A DNA stretch of 42,551 bases, taken from assembly GCF_008180415.1 (NCBI RefSeq), contig NZ_VTEI01000001.1:386509-429059 (forward strand). Reading direction: 5' to 3'. The DNA comes from Rossellomorea vietnamensis. Lineage in GTDB: Bacteria > Bacillota > Bacilli > Bacillales > Bacillaceae_B. This document shows positions 15,802-25,047 of this stretch, piece after piece. The translations under genes and the position numbers were made by a program. How positions within the stretch are numbered: the stretch's first letter is position 1; every line of letters begins with the position of its first letter. Below the pieces are notes generated by a model. That model did not search any database, was not told the DNA's origin, and worked only from the letters and a program-made list of their open reading frames with translations.

Positions 15802-17112
15802 CTATTCTACATGGTTCCTGAGTGTTTCTTCATAGGCTTCCTGGAATTTTTGGACATCCCCGGCCCCCATGAAAATTAGGACACCATTTTCGTGAGCCAT
15901 TAATGGCTTGGTATTATCTTCATCGATCATTTTGGCATTCTCGATTTTGCCCCTTAGGTCATCGATGGAAAGTTTTCCATGATTTTCACGTGCAGAACCA
16001 AAGATTTCGCATAGATACACCTGGTCGGCTTCCGATAAGCTGTCGGCAAATTCATTTAGGAATGTCTGAGTCCTTGTGAATGTATGAGGCTGGAAGACAG
16101 CTATGATTTCCCTGTCTGGATACTTCTGCCTTGCCGCTTCAATTGTCACCTTGATTTCAGTTGGGTGGTGAGCATAATCATCAATCAGAATCTGTTCGCC
16201 GATTTTTTTCTCGGAGAATCTTCTTTTTACCCCTTGGAAGGAAGCTAATCTTTCCTGCACAATCTCTGTATCTAGATCCTCGTAATGACAGAGGGCGATG
16301 ACAGACAGGGCATTCAGGATGCTGTGGTCTCCATATCCAGGAATTGAGAAAGAAGCGAAGAATTCATTTCTCACAAAGACATCGAAAGTTGTTCCATCCG
16401 GATTCTTATTGACATTCCTTGCCTGGAAGTCATTTTCTTCTGCAAAACCATAGAAAAGGACAGGAACCTTCGCTTGTATCTTTTGAAGGTGTTCATCATC
16501 CCCGCAGGCAATGATCCCTTTCTTGACTTGCATCGCCATCTCTTGGAATGCCTGGAACACGTCATCGACGTTCGCAAAATAATCAGGGTGGTCAAAATCG
16601 ATATTTGTCATGATGGCATAGTCAGGATGGTAAGACAAAAAGTGCCTTCTGTATTCACATGCTTCGAATACAAAGTACTCTGCGTCCTTTTCGCCCTTGC
16701 CCGTTCCATCCCCGATCAGGTAGGAAGTAGGCTTTGCGCCTCTAATGACATGCGCAAGAAGACCTGTAGTCGATGTCTTTCCATGTGCACCTGTAACGGC
16801 AACAGACGTGAATTCCTGCATGAAATCACCAAGGAAACTGTGATATCTCGTCACAGGGAGGCCTTGTTCCACTGCCTCTTCAATTTCTTCATGTGTGTCT
16901 GGGAAAGCATTACCCGCTATAACATTCATGTCCGGCCCTATATTTTCCTTTTGAAAAGGCAGGATTTTTATTTTAGAATCTTCAAGAGACTTCTGTGTAA
17001 AAAAGTACTTTTCGACATCCGAGCCCTGTACTTCATACTCCATATCGTGAAGCACCTGGGCAAGCGCGCTCATTCCAGATCCCTTAATTCCAACGAAATG
17101 GTATATTGTCAT
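15802..17112 (-). CDS. murC: UDP-N-acetylmuramate--L-alanine ligase MurC
   Basis: Cytoplasmic ATP-dependent ligase adding L-Ala to UDP-MurNAc in peptidoglycan synthesis. 436 residues. N-terminal nucleotide fold [17 protein letters not shown] (UDP-substrate binding), P-loop [12 protein letters not shown] at about 106-117, central [10 protein letters not shown] and [11 protein letters not shown]-terminal [14 protein letters not shown] and [11 protein letters not shown] chose the ATG at 17112 because GGAGG lies 7 nt upstream and MTIYHFVG is the usual N-terminus; the frame is open 7 codons further. As in B. subtilis, it is near sftA rather than in the dcw cluster. Confidence 0.97.
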   Translation of the reverse strand: MTIYHFVGIKGSGMSALAQVLHDMEYEVQGSDVEKYFFTQKSLEDSKIKILPFQKENIGPDMNVIAGNAFPDTHEEIEEAVEQGLPVTRYHSFLGDFMQEFTSVAVTGAHGKTSTTGLLAHVIRGAKPTSYLIGDGTGKGEKDAEYFVFEACEYRRHFLSYHPDYAIMTNIDFDHPDYFANVDDVFQAFQEMAMQVKKGIIACGDDEHLQKIQAKVPVLFYGFAEENDFQARNVNKNPDGTTFDVFVRNEFFASFSIPGYGDHSILNALSVIALCHYEDLDTEIVQERLASFQGVKRRFSEKKIGEQILIDDYAHHPTEIKVTIEAARQKYPDREIIAVFQPHTFTRTQTFLNEFADSLSEADQVYLCEIFGSARENHGKLSIDDLRGKIENAKMIDEDNTKPLMAHENGVLIFMGAGDVQKFQEAYEETLRNHVE

Positions 17113-17306
17113 ATTAGAACCTCCAACAATCATCTATCTGTAAGCAGTATATGACATTAATCCATTTTTGCCAGCAGGTGTATTTTGACCAGCCTGCAAA
17201 AATGGGATTGCTTAATGAACAACAACCCGCTTCAGTATCGACCGTATTATAATGAAAAGATTATATCATCTTTTTATGCCAGTGGCTATGAACGACAAGT
17301 ATGACT

Positions 17307-17972
17307 TTATAGTGACATAGCAATGAACCGGGCAGCATTTTCCTTCAAAAATCCTCGCCACGCAATGCCCCTGTCCATGCTTCTATTTTCATAATGGTCC
17401 AATAGGCCTCTGAATATTTCTCCATCCTTTACCCTGAATGCAGGCCCGATTAACATTCCTTTTGAAACTAAAGGGATTTTTCTTATAAAAGCCAAATCCC
17501 CGGATTTCAGTGCCCCTTCCTGAGTAAAAGGGTTTACAACCGCTTCTTTGTGCTTATGTAGGATATTCTGTACAATTGTAGAATTTTCATAGCAGTCAAT
17601 TTCCAGCACTTCCACCGGTTCCCATGCGGCGGTCAAAAACAGGGCGCCGAGCATCCTGTCTGTTTCCGTCATCCCATCTGCTTTTACCTGGAGAAACTGA
17701 TGAAATACAGTCTTGTTTGCTGCCGTCTTATAATCAAATAGAAGCCATTGCCTGAAGAGCGTATCCAAAGCAGAACCTGATTCAGCTAGTTCAAGAGATA
17801 AGGAGAATTTTTTGGAGAAAATGAATTTTGCTCTTACCTTCTCCCGGATATTGGTCTCTCTTTCCAAGTACAGCAGGCTCTGGGTATACAACTCTTCCGT
17901 ATGCCTTTCAGCCTGCTGCTGCTTTTTGTCCTTATAAGATGCTAAATTGATCAGTGGTTCTTTTTCCTTCAC
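17307..17972 (-). CDS. Unassigned protein resembling the domain found beside SEC-C metal-binding motifs
   Basis: 221 residues, no signal peptide or membrane helix. The pattern LFRQWLLFDYKT...T (about residues 70-82), then ...FLTAAWEPVEVLEID... (about 112-126), ...NPFTQEGALKSGDLAFIRKIPLVSKGMLIGPAF resembles the 'FLEWFLFDY' all-alpha plus beta module that precedes SEC-C zinc motifs in other proteins. The cysteine/histidine SEC-C tail itself is absent. Starts with GTG at 17972, 12 bp after the nicotinate phosphoribosyltransferase stop, so likely co-transcribed with it. Function unknown; family link is from recall of motif style. Confidence 0.6.
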   Translation of the reverse strand: MKEKEPLINLASYKDKKQQQAERHTEELYTQSLLYLERETNIREKVRAKFIFSKKFSLSLELAESGSALDTLFRQWLLFDYKTAANKTVFHQFLQVKADGMTETDRMLGALFLTAAWEPVEVLEIDCYENSTIVQNILHKHKEAVVNPFTQEGALKSGDLAFIRKIPLVSKGMLIGPAFRVKDGEIFRGLLDHYENRSMDRGIAWRGFLKENAARFIAMSL

Positions 17973-17984
17973 ATTAAATCACAC

Positions 17985-19088
17985 CTATTGCCATACGACT
18001 TTCTCTAAGCGTTCATTCCATCTGAATTTTCTTCCGGTTTTTGCCTGCGGTTTCCCGTCCAGGATGACATTATCGCCGGTGAAGCCGATATGGACCTTCA
18101 AAAGACTGCCGCCGACACCATACATATCCACTGGTATCTCATTTTCCTCAAAAGAGCGGATACGTTCTTCTGTAAAACCGCCTGATACGACAATTTTGAC
18201 ATGGTCGAAGCCTTCTGCATTTAATTCTTCACGAAGGGCAAGTATCAATTCAGCATTGACCCCTCTTGGATCAAATGTCCCAAGCAAGTGCTGATTTCTG
18301 ACGAAGTATTTGTCAATCATCGTGCGTGAGGTATCAACACGAACACCTTTCAGCTCAGAACCAAAGGCCCTAGCCACTTTTAGGGCATCATCGATTACGT
18401 CATTATTATAATCCACCAGCGCAATCAATTCGTCTTCAGGGAACGTTTCCTTATATGCCTGCGCAGCCGCTACAATGTCTCCATTGAAGAGCTGTATGAG
18501 GGCATGCGGCATGGTCCCCATCCCCTGTTTGCCCCACCATTCATTCATGGCATGGGTCGCCTGGGCGGTAGATCCGCCGATAAAGGCTGCGTACCCATCT
18601 CCAGCCTGCTGGGTATAATGGTCATCACGGTCTCCCATAAAAATGACCGGCTTTTTCTTTCCTGACAGAGACGCCGCTTTCATCAATTTGTAGACATTGG
18701 TGGCAACCGACGTTCTCCTGCCAAGGATTCCGTCGATGATTCCTTCGAGATAACCAAAATCCTGATAACGCCCTGTAATGGTCAATACTGTTTCGAATGG
18801 AGCAATCTTGTCTCCATCCTTCAGTGAATGAATTTCGAGATCTTCCGGATTATCAGCGAAAGTATGCAGCAGAGCAATGACTTCATCTGTACCGCAGAGA
18901 ACGGCATGCTCCTTTTGGAAGAACTGCATCGTGACTGTGCTGTCTGATTTATACTTCCTTGCAATTTCTCTTGTTTTTAAAAAATAAACAGCTGAGAACC
19001 AGCCTTCCTTGACCCTCTCATCAAACTTGAAAGTGTCGTTGGTCAATCTATTCAGTTTCCCTTGAAGTTTCAATTGAATTTCCTTCAT
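17985..19088 (-). CDS. Nicotinate phosphoribosyltransferase (short type)
   Basis: Converts nicotinate and PRPP to nicotinate mononucleotide in NAD salvage. 367 residues, the short NadC-like class rather than the about 490-residue PncB/YueK. Type II phosphoribosyltransferase features: SAVYFLKTREIA, TITGRYQDFGYLEGIIDGILGRRTSVATN, FMGDRDDHYTQQAGDGYAAFIGGSTAQATHA (active-site loop), LVDYNNDVIDDALKVA, GVRVDTSR and VVSGGFTEERI ... PVDMYGVGG (phosphate-binding). The ATG has GTAAGGAG upstream. A terminator separates it from sftA; the unassigned 17307-17972 gene follows. Confidence 0.88.
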   Translation of the reverse strand: MKEIQLKLQGKLNRLTNDTFKFDERVKEGWFSAVYFLKTREIARKYKSDSTVTMQFFQKEHAVLCGTDEVIALLHTFADNPEDLEIHSLKDGDKIAPFETVLTITGRYQDFGYLEGIIDGILGRRTSVATNVYKLMKAASLSGKKKPVIFMGDRDDHYTQQAGDGYAAFIGGSTAQATHAMNEWWGKQGMGTMPHALIQLFNGDIVAAAQAYKETFPEDELIALVDYNNDVIDDALKVARAFGSELKGVRVDTSRTMIDKYFVRNQHLLGTFDPRGVNAELILALREELNAEGFDHVKIVVSGGFTEERIRSFEENEIPVDMYGVGGSLLKVHIGFTGDNVILDGKPQAKTGRKFRWNERLEKVVWQ

Positions 19089-19192
19089 CCTAAAAGCTCC
19101 TTACCATCAACTGTACACATCTATTGATTGTCATTGACTGAGTAATAAAGGAACATCAACCACAAAAACAGTTCCTTAAAAGTTAACGAAAC

Positions 19193-19232
19193 AAAAAAGC
19201 GAAGAACGACTGGGTACATCCTTCACTTTTTT
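19193..19232 (-). terminator. Terminator of sftA
   Basis: Minus strand AAAAAAGTGAAG ... CTTCGCTTTTTT (one G-U pair) closing on a T-run. Confidence 0.9.
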
Positions 19233-19291
19233 GCTATTAGGTAACTTGTATTCATTTTATTATAGTTTCATTCTTTTAAGAATACCACTTC

Positions 19292-22200
19292 TTAGATCAT
19301 TGTACTAGTGTCTTGAAGCTCTTCAAGTTCCCTAGAAGAAATTAACACATCTCTAGGTTTGCTTCCTTTTGCTTCCGATACAATGCCGTGGCTTTCCATC
19401 ATGTCCACAAGCCTCGCCGCACGGTTATATCCAACACGGAAATGCCTCTGGATGAGCGAAGTGGAAGCTCCGCCTTGGTTGACTACAAACTCACACGCTT
19501 CCAGGAACAACTCATCTTCCTGTTCATCCACCTGAGCCTTTTTCAGCAGCTCATCCTGCTGGAACAAGTAATTCGGCTCTCCCTGCCCTCTGACGTGATG
19601 GACGATTTCATCAATTTCATCATCAGAAACGAACGTTCCTTGAAGCCTAACCGGCTTGGACGATCCGTTTTCAAGGAACAGCATATCGCCCTTCCCAAGC
19701 AGCTTTTCGGCTCCACTCGCATCAATAATCGTCCTGGAATCCACTCCTGAAGAGACGGAGAAAGCGATCCGTGTTGGAACATTCGCCTTGATCAAGCCGG
19801 TGATGACATCCACAGAAGGACGCTGGGTCGCAATAATCAGGTGAATTCCGCAGGCTCTTGCTTTTTGAGCAATACGGCAGATGGCTTCTTCTACATCAGC
19901 AGGAGACATCATCATCAGGTCTGCCAGCTCGTCAATGACAATTACCAGATACGGCAGCTTTTGGCTCTTCTCGCCGTTTCTTTCTGCTTTAAGGTTGTAG
20001 CGGGTGATATCTCTGACTCCTGTATGAGCAAACAATTCGTAGCGTCTTTCCATTTCCTCCACGGCCCATTTAAGAGCGGCGGTCGCAGCTTTTACGTCTG
20101 TAATTACAGGACTAACCAGATGCGGCATGCGGTTATAAGGAGCCAGCTCCACCATTTTCGGATCGATCAGCAGCAGCTTCAGTTCCTGCGGAGAAGCTTT
20201 GTACAATAGACTCACCAGAATGGAATTGATGCAGACACTTTTTCCCGATCCCGTCGCACCCGCAATCAGTCCATGGGGCATCTTGTTCAGATCCGTGACA
20301 ATCGGCTCCCCTGATATATCTAGACCTAATGCCGCTGTCAGAGGTGAAGAGCTTTCCTGGAATGGGCTGCTCGAAATGATCTCACTCAGTGAAACCGGAC
20401 GGCTCTGCTGATTCGGGACCTCGATTCCGATGGTGTGCTTACCTGGAATAGGAGCTTCAATCCGGATATCTCTTGCAGCTAAACTCAATTTGATATCATC
20501 AGCCAGATTCGTGATTTTGTTCACTTTCACGCCAGGTTCAGGCTGAACTTCAAATCTCGTTACGGCCGGTCCTTCTGTTACATTCACGACACGCGCCCTG
20601 ACATTGAAGTTCACCAGCGTATCATTCAGCAGTTCTCTTTGAGCTTCAAGCCACTCACCGCTCGTTTCCTTTACGATTGGAGGAGCAAGAAAATTCAATT
20701 GGGGAAATTCATAGCCTTCTTCCTCTATGGGCTCTTCCGCCAACTCTTCATATTTTTTCAGAGTAGTATTATCCTGGATTTTCTCTTCAGCAGCAGCCCG
20801 CTTAGTCTCGGAAACTGGTTCTGCCTTTGGCGGATGAACCATCTTCCTTTTATCCTGCTTCAGCATTAATACATTGAAGGGCAGGTGTGACCGTTTGGTA
20901 GGACTCTCTGAAGGTTCTGGCTGACTGCTGATTTTCTCTTCCGCAGGTGCCGGCTCAATATTAATCTCCTCTACACCTTGAGAAAGAACAGGTTCCGGGT
21001 CATTTTCTGACTCTAGTTCCTCATTCAAAACAGATTCCTCAGGATTTTCTTCTGGATATTCTTCAGCCTCTACCGCAACAGGGCTTTCGTATTGTAAATC
21101 ATCTTGTTCCGGTTGATCTTCTTCATTATGGCTTTGCAAAGGAGATTCCTCTATGGCTGTCTCATCTTCCTTGACTGCCAGTGGGACATCTACAGTCTCA
21201 TTCACCCGTTTTTCCATGTCACCCTGTTCTAGGGTTGATTCTTCTTCGCTCGTGTTTTGGACCCTCATCTCTTCCAATCGTTTTTTTCGATCCATTATCC
21301 GCTTATCCTGCTTCAGCATCAAAACATTGAAAGGCAGGTGCGAGCGCTTGGAAGCCGGCTGAGGTGATTGTTCGGGTTCATCCTGTGTGACTTCCTGGCC
21401 TTCCGCTGATTCTGCACCGTCTATAAACAGCTCTGCTTCCATTGTTTCACTCTTTAAGGACACGTCTTCAAAAACTTCATTAGTCTCTTCGGTCAAAGAT
21501 TCCTCCACATCCTGCAATCCAGGTAAGGAGTCTGGAACTTCCTCCGTTTCAACAGATTTGGTTTCCTCAAAACCGTGCTGTTCTTCTGTTTCAATAACTG
21601 TGTCACCTTCAAAACCCCCTTTAACTGAAGGCTCTTCAGGCGTTTCCACTGTCACTTCGGTTTCATCTGACTGAAAATCAGAAGATTCTTCAACGTGTAC
21701 GTCATTTGCCTCCACAAGCTCTCCAGCCGTTTCAGTTAAAGCTCTCTCTTTTTCATGCAGGAAAGGGAATGAGTCTGAACCTGTCTCCGTTTTAACGGGT
21801 TTGGTATCCTCAAAAACTTGCTGAGCTTTTGTTTCAATAACCGACTCAACTTCAGAATCACCTTTAACTAAATGATCTTCAAGGAGTTCCTCCGGTATTT
21901 CTGCTTCAGCAGACACAAGTTTAGATGATTCTTCAGCAGGTACGTCACTATGTAATCTTTCTGGCTTGGTTTCTTCCATTATTTTTAATGGCTCGAATTC
22001 ATCTAGTAAAACTTTTTCTCCCTTAACAATATTATTAAGATCTTTGTTTTCGTTAGAAGGATTTGTATAGTCTTCTGAGCGTAAATCCTCTGAAATCCGA
22101 ATTTCTGGCTGAGTCGGTTCAATAGCCTTTTCGGACTCTCTCCACAATCTTGGTTCATGGCTTTTCAGCTCGAATTGAATCGGATCCTTTTGTGCAGGTT

Positions 22201-22600
22201 TACTGAAGCCGTAAATAGGCGAGGGAATTTCCGTTGGACGGAAAGGACGTTTAAAGGGGTCTCCCTTTTTTTCAGAAGCCTTCTCTTTCTTCGGGCTGCC
22301 TTTCTGGATCTTGGCTTCTTTCTCATCTTTCTCAGATTGTTTCTCTTTCTCTTGAGAAGGGCTGCGCCTCTGCCTTCTCTGCTCTGATCGATTTTCTCTC
22401 TCTTCTCTTCGTGCTATCCCTTGATCCGGAATGACCGGAAACCTAAATTCTCCTTTAGGATATTGATAGGAGATCCTCGCTTCAATGTCTTTGTTTTTTT
22501 CATTAGGTGCATCTATATTTCGCTCTTCTTTATAAGAGGCTTCATCTGATTGAATAGGTTCATCTTTTAATCTGTTAAAAACTTTTTTAAGCCAACTCAA
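19292..22600 (-). CDS. sftA: DNA translocase SftA (FtsK/SpoIIIE family, soluble)
   Basis: 1102 residues, longer than B. subtilis SftA (952). No transmembrane segment, as expected for the soluble septal translocase that clears DNA from the closing septum. Residues 1-620 are a very acidic, low-complexity linker; the motor occupies about 640-1010 with Walker A GATGSGKSV (781-789) and Walker B LVIVIDEL (885-892); the winged-helix gamma domain is about 1025-1095 (VVNQGGASTSLIQRHFRVGYNRAARLVDMMESHGIV, in part). KRSHLPFNVLMLKQDKR occurs twice (418-434, 569-585) and residues 233-309 resemble 319-390, so the linker grew by duplication. Starts with TTG. Confidence 0.95.
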   Translation of the reverse strand: MSWLKKVFNRLKDEPIQSDEASYKEERNIDAPNEKNKDIEARISYQYPKGEFRFPVIPDQGIARREERENRSEQRRQRRSPSQEKEKQSEKDEKEAKIQKGSPKKEKASEKKGDPFKRPFRPTEIPSPIYGFSKPAQKDPIQFELKSHEPRLWRESEKAIEPTQPEIRISEDLRSEDYTNPSNENKDLNNIVKGEKVLLDEFEPLKIMEETKPERLHSDVPAEESSKLVSAEAEIPEELLEDHLVKGDSEVESVIETKAQQVFEDTKPVKTETGSDSFPFLHEKERALTETAGELVEANDVHVEESSDFQSDETEVTVETPEEPSVKGGFEGDTVIETEEQHGFEETKSVETEEVPDSLPGLQDVEESLTEETNEVFEDVSLKSETMEAELFIDGAESAEGQEVTQDEPEQSPQPASKRSHLPFNVLMLKQDKRIMDRKKRLEEMRVQNTSEEESTLEQGDMEKRVNETVDVPLAVKEDETAIEESPLQSHNEEDQPEQDDLQYESPVAVEAEEYPEENPEESVLNEELESENDPEPVLSQGVEEINIEPAPAEEKISSQPEPSESPTKRSHLPFNVLMLKQDKRKMVHPPKAEPVSETKRAAAEEKIQDNTTLKKYEELAEEPIEEEGYEFPQLNFLAPPIVKETSGEWLEAQRELLNDTLVNFNVRARVVNVTEGPAVTRFEVQPEPGVKVNKITNLADDIKLSLAARDIRIEAPIPGKHTIGIEVPNQQSRPVSLSEIISSSPFQESSSPLTAALGLDISGEPIVTDLNKMPHGLIAGATGSGKSVCINSILVSLLYKASPQELKLLLIDPKMVELAPYNRMPHLVSPVITDVKAATAALKWAVEEMERRYELFAHTGVRDITRYNLKAERNGEKSQKLPYLVIVIDELADLMMMSPADVEEAICRIAQKARACGIHLIIATQRPSVDVITGLIKANVPTRIAFSVSSGVDSRTIIDASGAEKLLGKGDMLFLENGSSKPVRLQGTFVSDDEIDEIVHHVRGQGEPNYLFQQDELLKKAQVDEQEDELFLEACEFVVNQGGASTSLIQRHFRVGYNRAARLVDMMESHGIVSEAKGSKPRDVLISSRELEELQDTSTMI

Positions 22601-22770
22601 ATGTTATCACTCTCTCTACTGTAATCATCTCTTTATTGTAACAGTTAAAAGAAAAAATTCGAGTAAAATCACCAGAATGGGAGATTTTGTCCATAATTGG
22701 TTTCCCAAGCCATCTGTTTTGTGTGACATGCTGCTCAGGTTGTCCGTACCTCCGTACTAAATGACCCTAC

Positions 22771-22818
22771 AAAAAAATTGACCCTCCGGAATGAACTTCC
22801 CTCTGAGTCAATTTTTTG
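22771..22818 (-). terminator. Terminator of the ytpQR transcript
   Basis: Minus strand AAAAAATTGACTC pairs with GGGTCAATTTTTTT around an interior loop; T-runs are present on both strands. Confidence 0.85.
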
Positions 22819-22860
22819 TTGGAATTATTATCAAATAGCAGCAAAGTTTACGAAAAGCTT

Positions 22861-23466
22861 TTAAATAGCAAACGGCTTTCCGACTTGTGCATCTTCTTCA
22901 AGAACCAGTATGCCTTTTTCTTGAGGAGCATCCGGAAGATCAAGCTCCTTCGCAGAACAGATCATGCCTGAAGAAGCAACGCCTCTCAACTCGGCATCCT
23001 TGATAAGCATCCCGCTAGGCATAACAGCTCCAACCTTCGCAACGACGACTTTCTGTCCACTGTCGATATTCGGAGCACCGCAGACAATCTGCAGCGTTTC
23101 TTCCCCAACATCCACTTTACAGACACTCAATTTGTCTGCATTCGGATGCTTTTCTTTTTCCTGCACATACCCTACAACAAATTTAGGAGAGAAGTCAGCC
23201 TGAAGCTCTTCTTCAAAACCATTCTTTTGGAGGGCGTCATTGATTTCCTTCAGCTTGTCCTGATTCATTTCCACCTGCCCATTGCTGTCAACCTTCAAGT
23301 AAGAGGAAGCATTGAACAAATTAAATCCGATCGTTTCGCCTGAGTTTTCATCAAAGATTCTTACCGCGTCACCTTTTTTATCAAATGCCTTCTCACCTTG
23401 AAAGCCAGGAACCATTGAAATGATTAAAGTATCTCCAACGCCTTCCAAATTATAAAATACGTTCAT
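22861..23466 (-). CDS. ytpR: YtpR-family tRNA-binding domain protein
   Basis: 201 residues. The C-terminal half (about 90-200) is an EMAP-II/PheT-type OB fold that binds tRNA ([67 protein letters not shown], both given in part as family signatures). The N-terminal 90 residues are the YtpR-specific DUF4479 region. It resembles the N-terminus of the phenylalanyl-tRNA synthetase beta chain without the catalytic part. Starts 2 bp after ytpQ, so co-translated. Function in the cell unclear. Confidence 0.93.
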   Translation of the reverse strand: MNVFYNLEGVGDTLIISMVPGFQGEKAFDKKGDAVRIFDENSGETIGFNLFNASSYLKVDSNGQVEMNQDKLKEINDALQKNGFEEELQADFSPKFVVGYVQEKEKHPNADKLSVCKVDVGEETLQIVCGAPNIDSGQKVVVAKVGAVMPSGMLIKDAELRGVASSGMICSAKELDLPDAPQEKGILVLEEDAQVGKPFAI

Positions 23467-23468
23467 TC

Positions 23469-24275
23469 TTATTTCTCCCTTCCAGATTTACGATCCTGAG
23501 CCAAAATAAAAATCGGTTCCAATTCATTATCTTCATAAAGAAAAGATAAAGAAGTAATCGGAACTTTTCCGTTTGTAAAAAAGCTCATAGTCAATTCAGC
23601 AAGAATATCATACCCTGTTTCATTTCTGATGTCACCAATAATCAAGACATCCTGATGAGGAACGGAGATCGTCATTTCTCCTTCCGTTTTCTCTTTCATA
23701 TCCTTAAGGAATGAAGCATTTAGAATCCGGCTCGCATCATAGCCGTCATTCGTGTTCAAGAAATGAAATACATTACCGGCAAGAGTATCCTGCTTCAGCT
23801 TAACCGGAAGAGAACGAAGGTTGAATCGTGCAGCTTCCTTCACTTTCTCCGCTGTCCATTTCTCTGCCTGCAGCAATTTTTCATCAATCATGCGGTAAGT
23901 AGCACCAAGATCCACCGCATAATAAATCCGCGTTTCCGCCGTATGATCTTCCGTTATAAAAGGCACATCCTCTTGTGTATCGGTCGGGAATGAGGTTGAG
24001 CGGATAACCGGAAAGATCTTCTTCTCTTTATCCGTCAGCGTGTGTTCATACCCCATCACATCCAGGGCCTCTTCCACATAGTAAACAACCTCATCGACGG
24101 CTTTCTCTTCCGAAACTTCCCACTTAGCAACAATCGGTGCCAGCGTGACACTGATTCCTTTTCCAGTATTGATATTTTCTATTCGCAAGACCTCTTTCTC
24201 CCTGTCAAAAAGAAACTTGCGGTCAGGAGAAGAAAGCCTCTCTTCTAGCTTCTTCCTCATTTTCTTAGCATCCAT
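23469..24275 (-). CDS. ytpQ: YtpQ, DUF1444 protein
   Basis: 268 residues, the normal YtpQ length. Cytoplasmic, no membrane helices. Family features include [17 protein letters not shown] at the N-terminus and [31 protein letters not shown] in the centre (key residues [16 protein letters not shown]). The ATG at 24275 has AGGAGG at 9-nt spacing; the frame is open ten codons further without a better site. First gene of ytpQ-ytpR. No biochemical function known. Confidence 0.92.
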   Translation of the reverse strand: MDAKKMRKKLEERLSSPDRKFLFDREKEVLRIENINTGKGISVTLAPIVAKWEVSEEKAVDEVVYYVEEALDVMGYEHTLTDKEKKIFPVIRSTSFPTDTQEDVPFITEDHTAETRIYYAVDLGATYRMIDEKLLQAEKWTAEKVKEAARFNLRSLPVKLKQDTLAGNVFHFLNTNDGYDASRILNASFLKDMKEKTEGEMTISVPHQDVLIIGDIRNETGYDILAELTMSFFTNGKVPITSLSFLYEDNELEPIFILAQDRKSGREK

Positions 24276-24439
24276 TTTATTTGTCCTCCTTTTCGTCAGG
24301 AGCATACTTTAATCGTTCTTATTGTACAATAAACAGCCTGTTATACAAAATGAAAGGGATAGATTTGCAAGGCTTCATTGATAGTGGTTTTTTTCCACTC
24401 TGAACTTAGCGCAGCATAAACAGTATTCTTTAATCCTCC

Positions 24440-24640
24440 TGAAAAAGGTGTTTACCGTGTAACCACCATGCTAGAAACCTTCATTCCCTTCTGCAGCAGG
24501 GTGTTTACCGCCTAATCACCAAGCTATAATTTCAAAATCCCACTAAAGCAGGGTATTTACCGCCTAGACACTTTTCCAAGCTCTGAATTCCAACAGGGGA
24601 ACGGTGTTTAAGATACTACCGCCAAACGAATATCTTTCTA
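24440..24640. repeat. Repeat array with 51-53 bp pitch (GTGTTTACCGCC family)
   Basis: Units GGTGTTTACCG... begin at 24447, 24500, 24552 and 24603; spacings 53, 52 and 51. Each of the first three begins with a short dyad of the form GGTG-TTTA ... TAA-CACC. The intervening 30 bp differ in sequence. It lies between the ytpP terminator and the upstream region of ytpQ. Confidence 0.8.
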
Positions 24641-24658
24641 ATCCTTCGACAAATTCCG

Positions 24659-24677
24659 GGGCGTGACTGTCACGCCC
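24659..24677. promoter_or_regulatory. Perfect palindrome GGGCGTGAC-T-GTCACGCCC
   Basis: Nine-bp perfect arms around one central base, between the ytpP terminator and the 52-bp array. The centre is too tight for an RNA hairpin of the whole arm, so a protein operator is conceivable. No promoter was identified next to it. Confidence 0.5.
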
Positions 24678-24692
24678 TGCAGACTTCCATGC

Positions 24693-24727
24693 AAAAAAAA
24701 CAGAGGAACACGGGCGCTCCTCTGTTT
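24693..24727 (-). terminator. Terminator of ytpP
   Basis: Minus strand AAACAGAGGA-gcgcccgtgt-TCCTCTGTTT followed by TTTTT. Confidence 0.95.
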
Positions 24728-24734
24728 AAGGCCA

Positions 24735-25046
24735 TTACAGCCCTTGAATAAACTCTTCGATCTGCTCTTTCGTTTTTCTGTCTTTGCTGACGTACCGTCC
24801 TAGTTCTTTGCCGTTATCGAATGCAACGAAGCTTGGGATTCCGAATACGCCCAGGTCGGCACATAGGTCGATGAATTCATCTCTGTCAACGTATACGAAT
24901 GTGTACTGAGAGTTATTTTCCTCGATTTCTGGAAGAACCGGATCGATCACACGGCAGTCAGGGCACCAGTCTGCTGAAAACATGAATATGTGCTTTCCTT
25001 CGCTTTTCATAGAGTTGAATTCTTCCATGCTGGATAATTTTTTCAT
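24735..25046 (-). CDS. ytpP: Thioredoxin-like protein YtpP
   Basis: 103 residues, thioredoxin fold with active site WCPDC (27-31) rather than the canonical WCGPC, and cis-proline in VFGIPSFVAF. The CPDC site and the short form match YtpP, a thioredoxin-like disulfide reductase. No signal peptide, so cytoplasmic. The ATG has GGAGGG about 8 nt upstream, located at the end of the PTS-like gene, with a 1-bp gap, so both are one transcript. Confidence 0.93.
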   Translation of the reverse strand: MKKLSSMEEFNSMKSEGKHIFMFSADWCPDCRVIDPVLPEIEENNSQYTFVYVDRDEFIDLCADLGVFGIPSFVAFDNGKELGRYVSKDRKTKEQIEEFIQGL

Positions 25047-25047
25047 C

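Noticed and set aside
16474..17154. Forward ORF of 226 residues opposite murC
   Set aside because: Antisense shadow of murC with high Cys/His/Arg content typical of reversed coding DNA.
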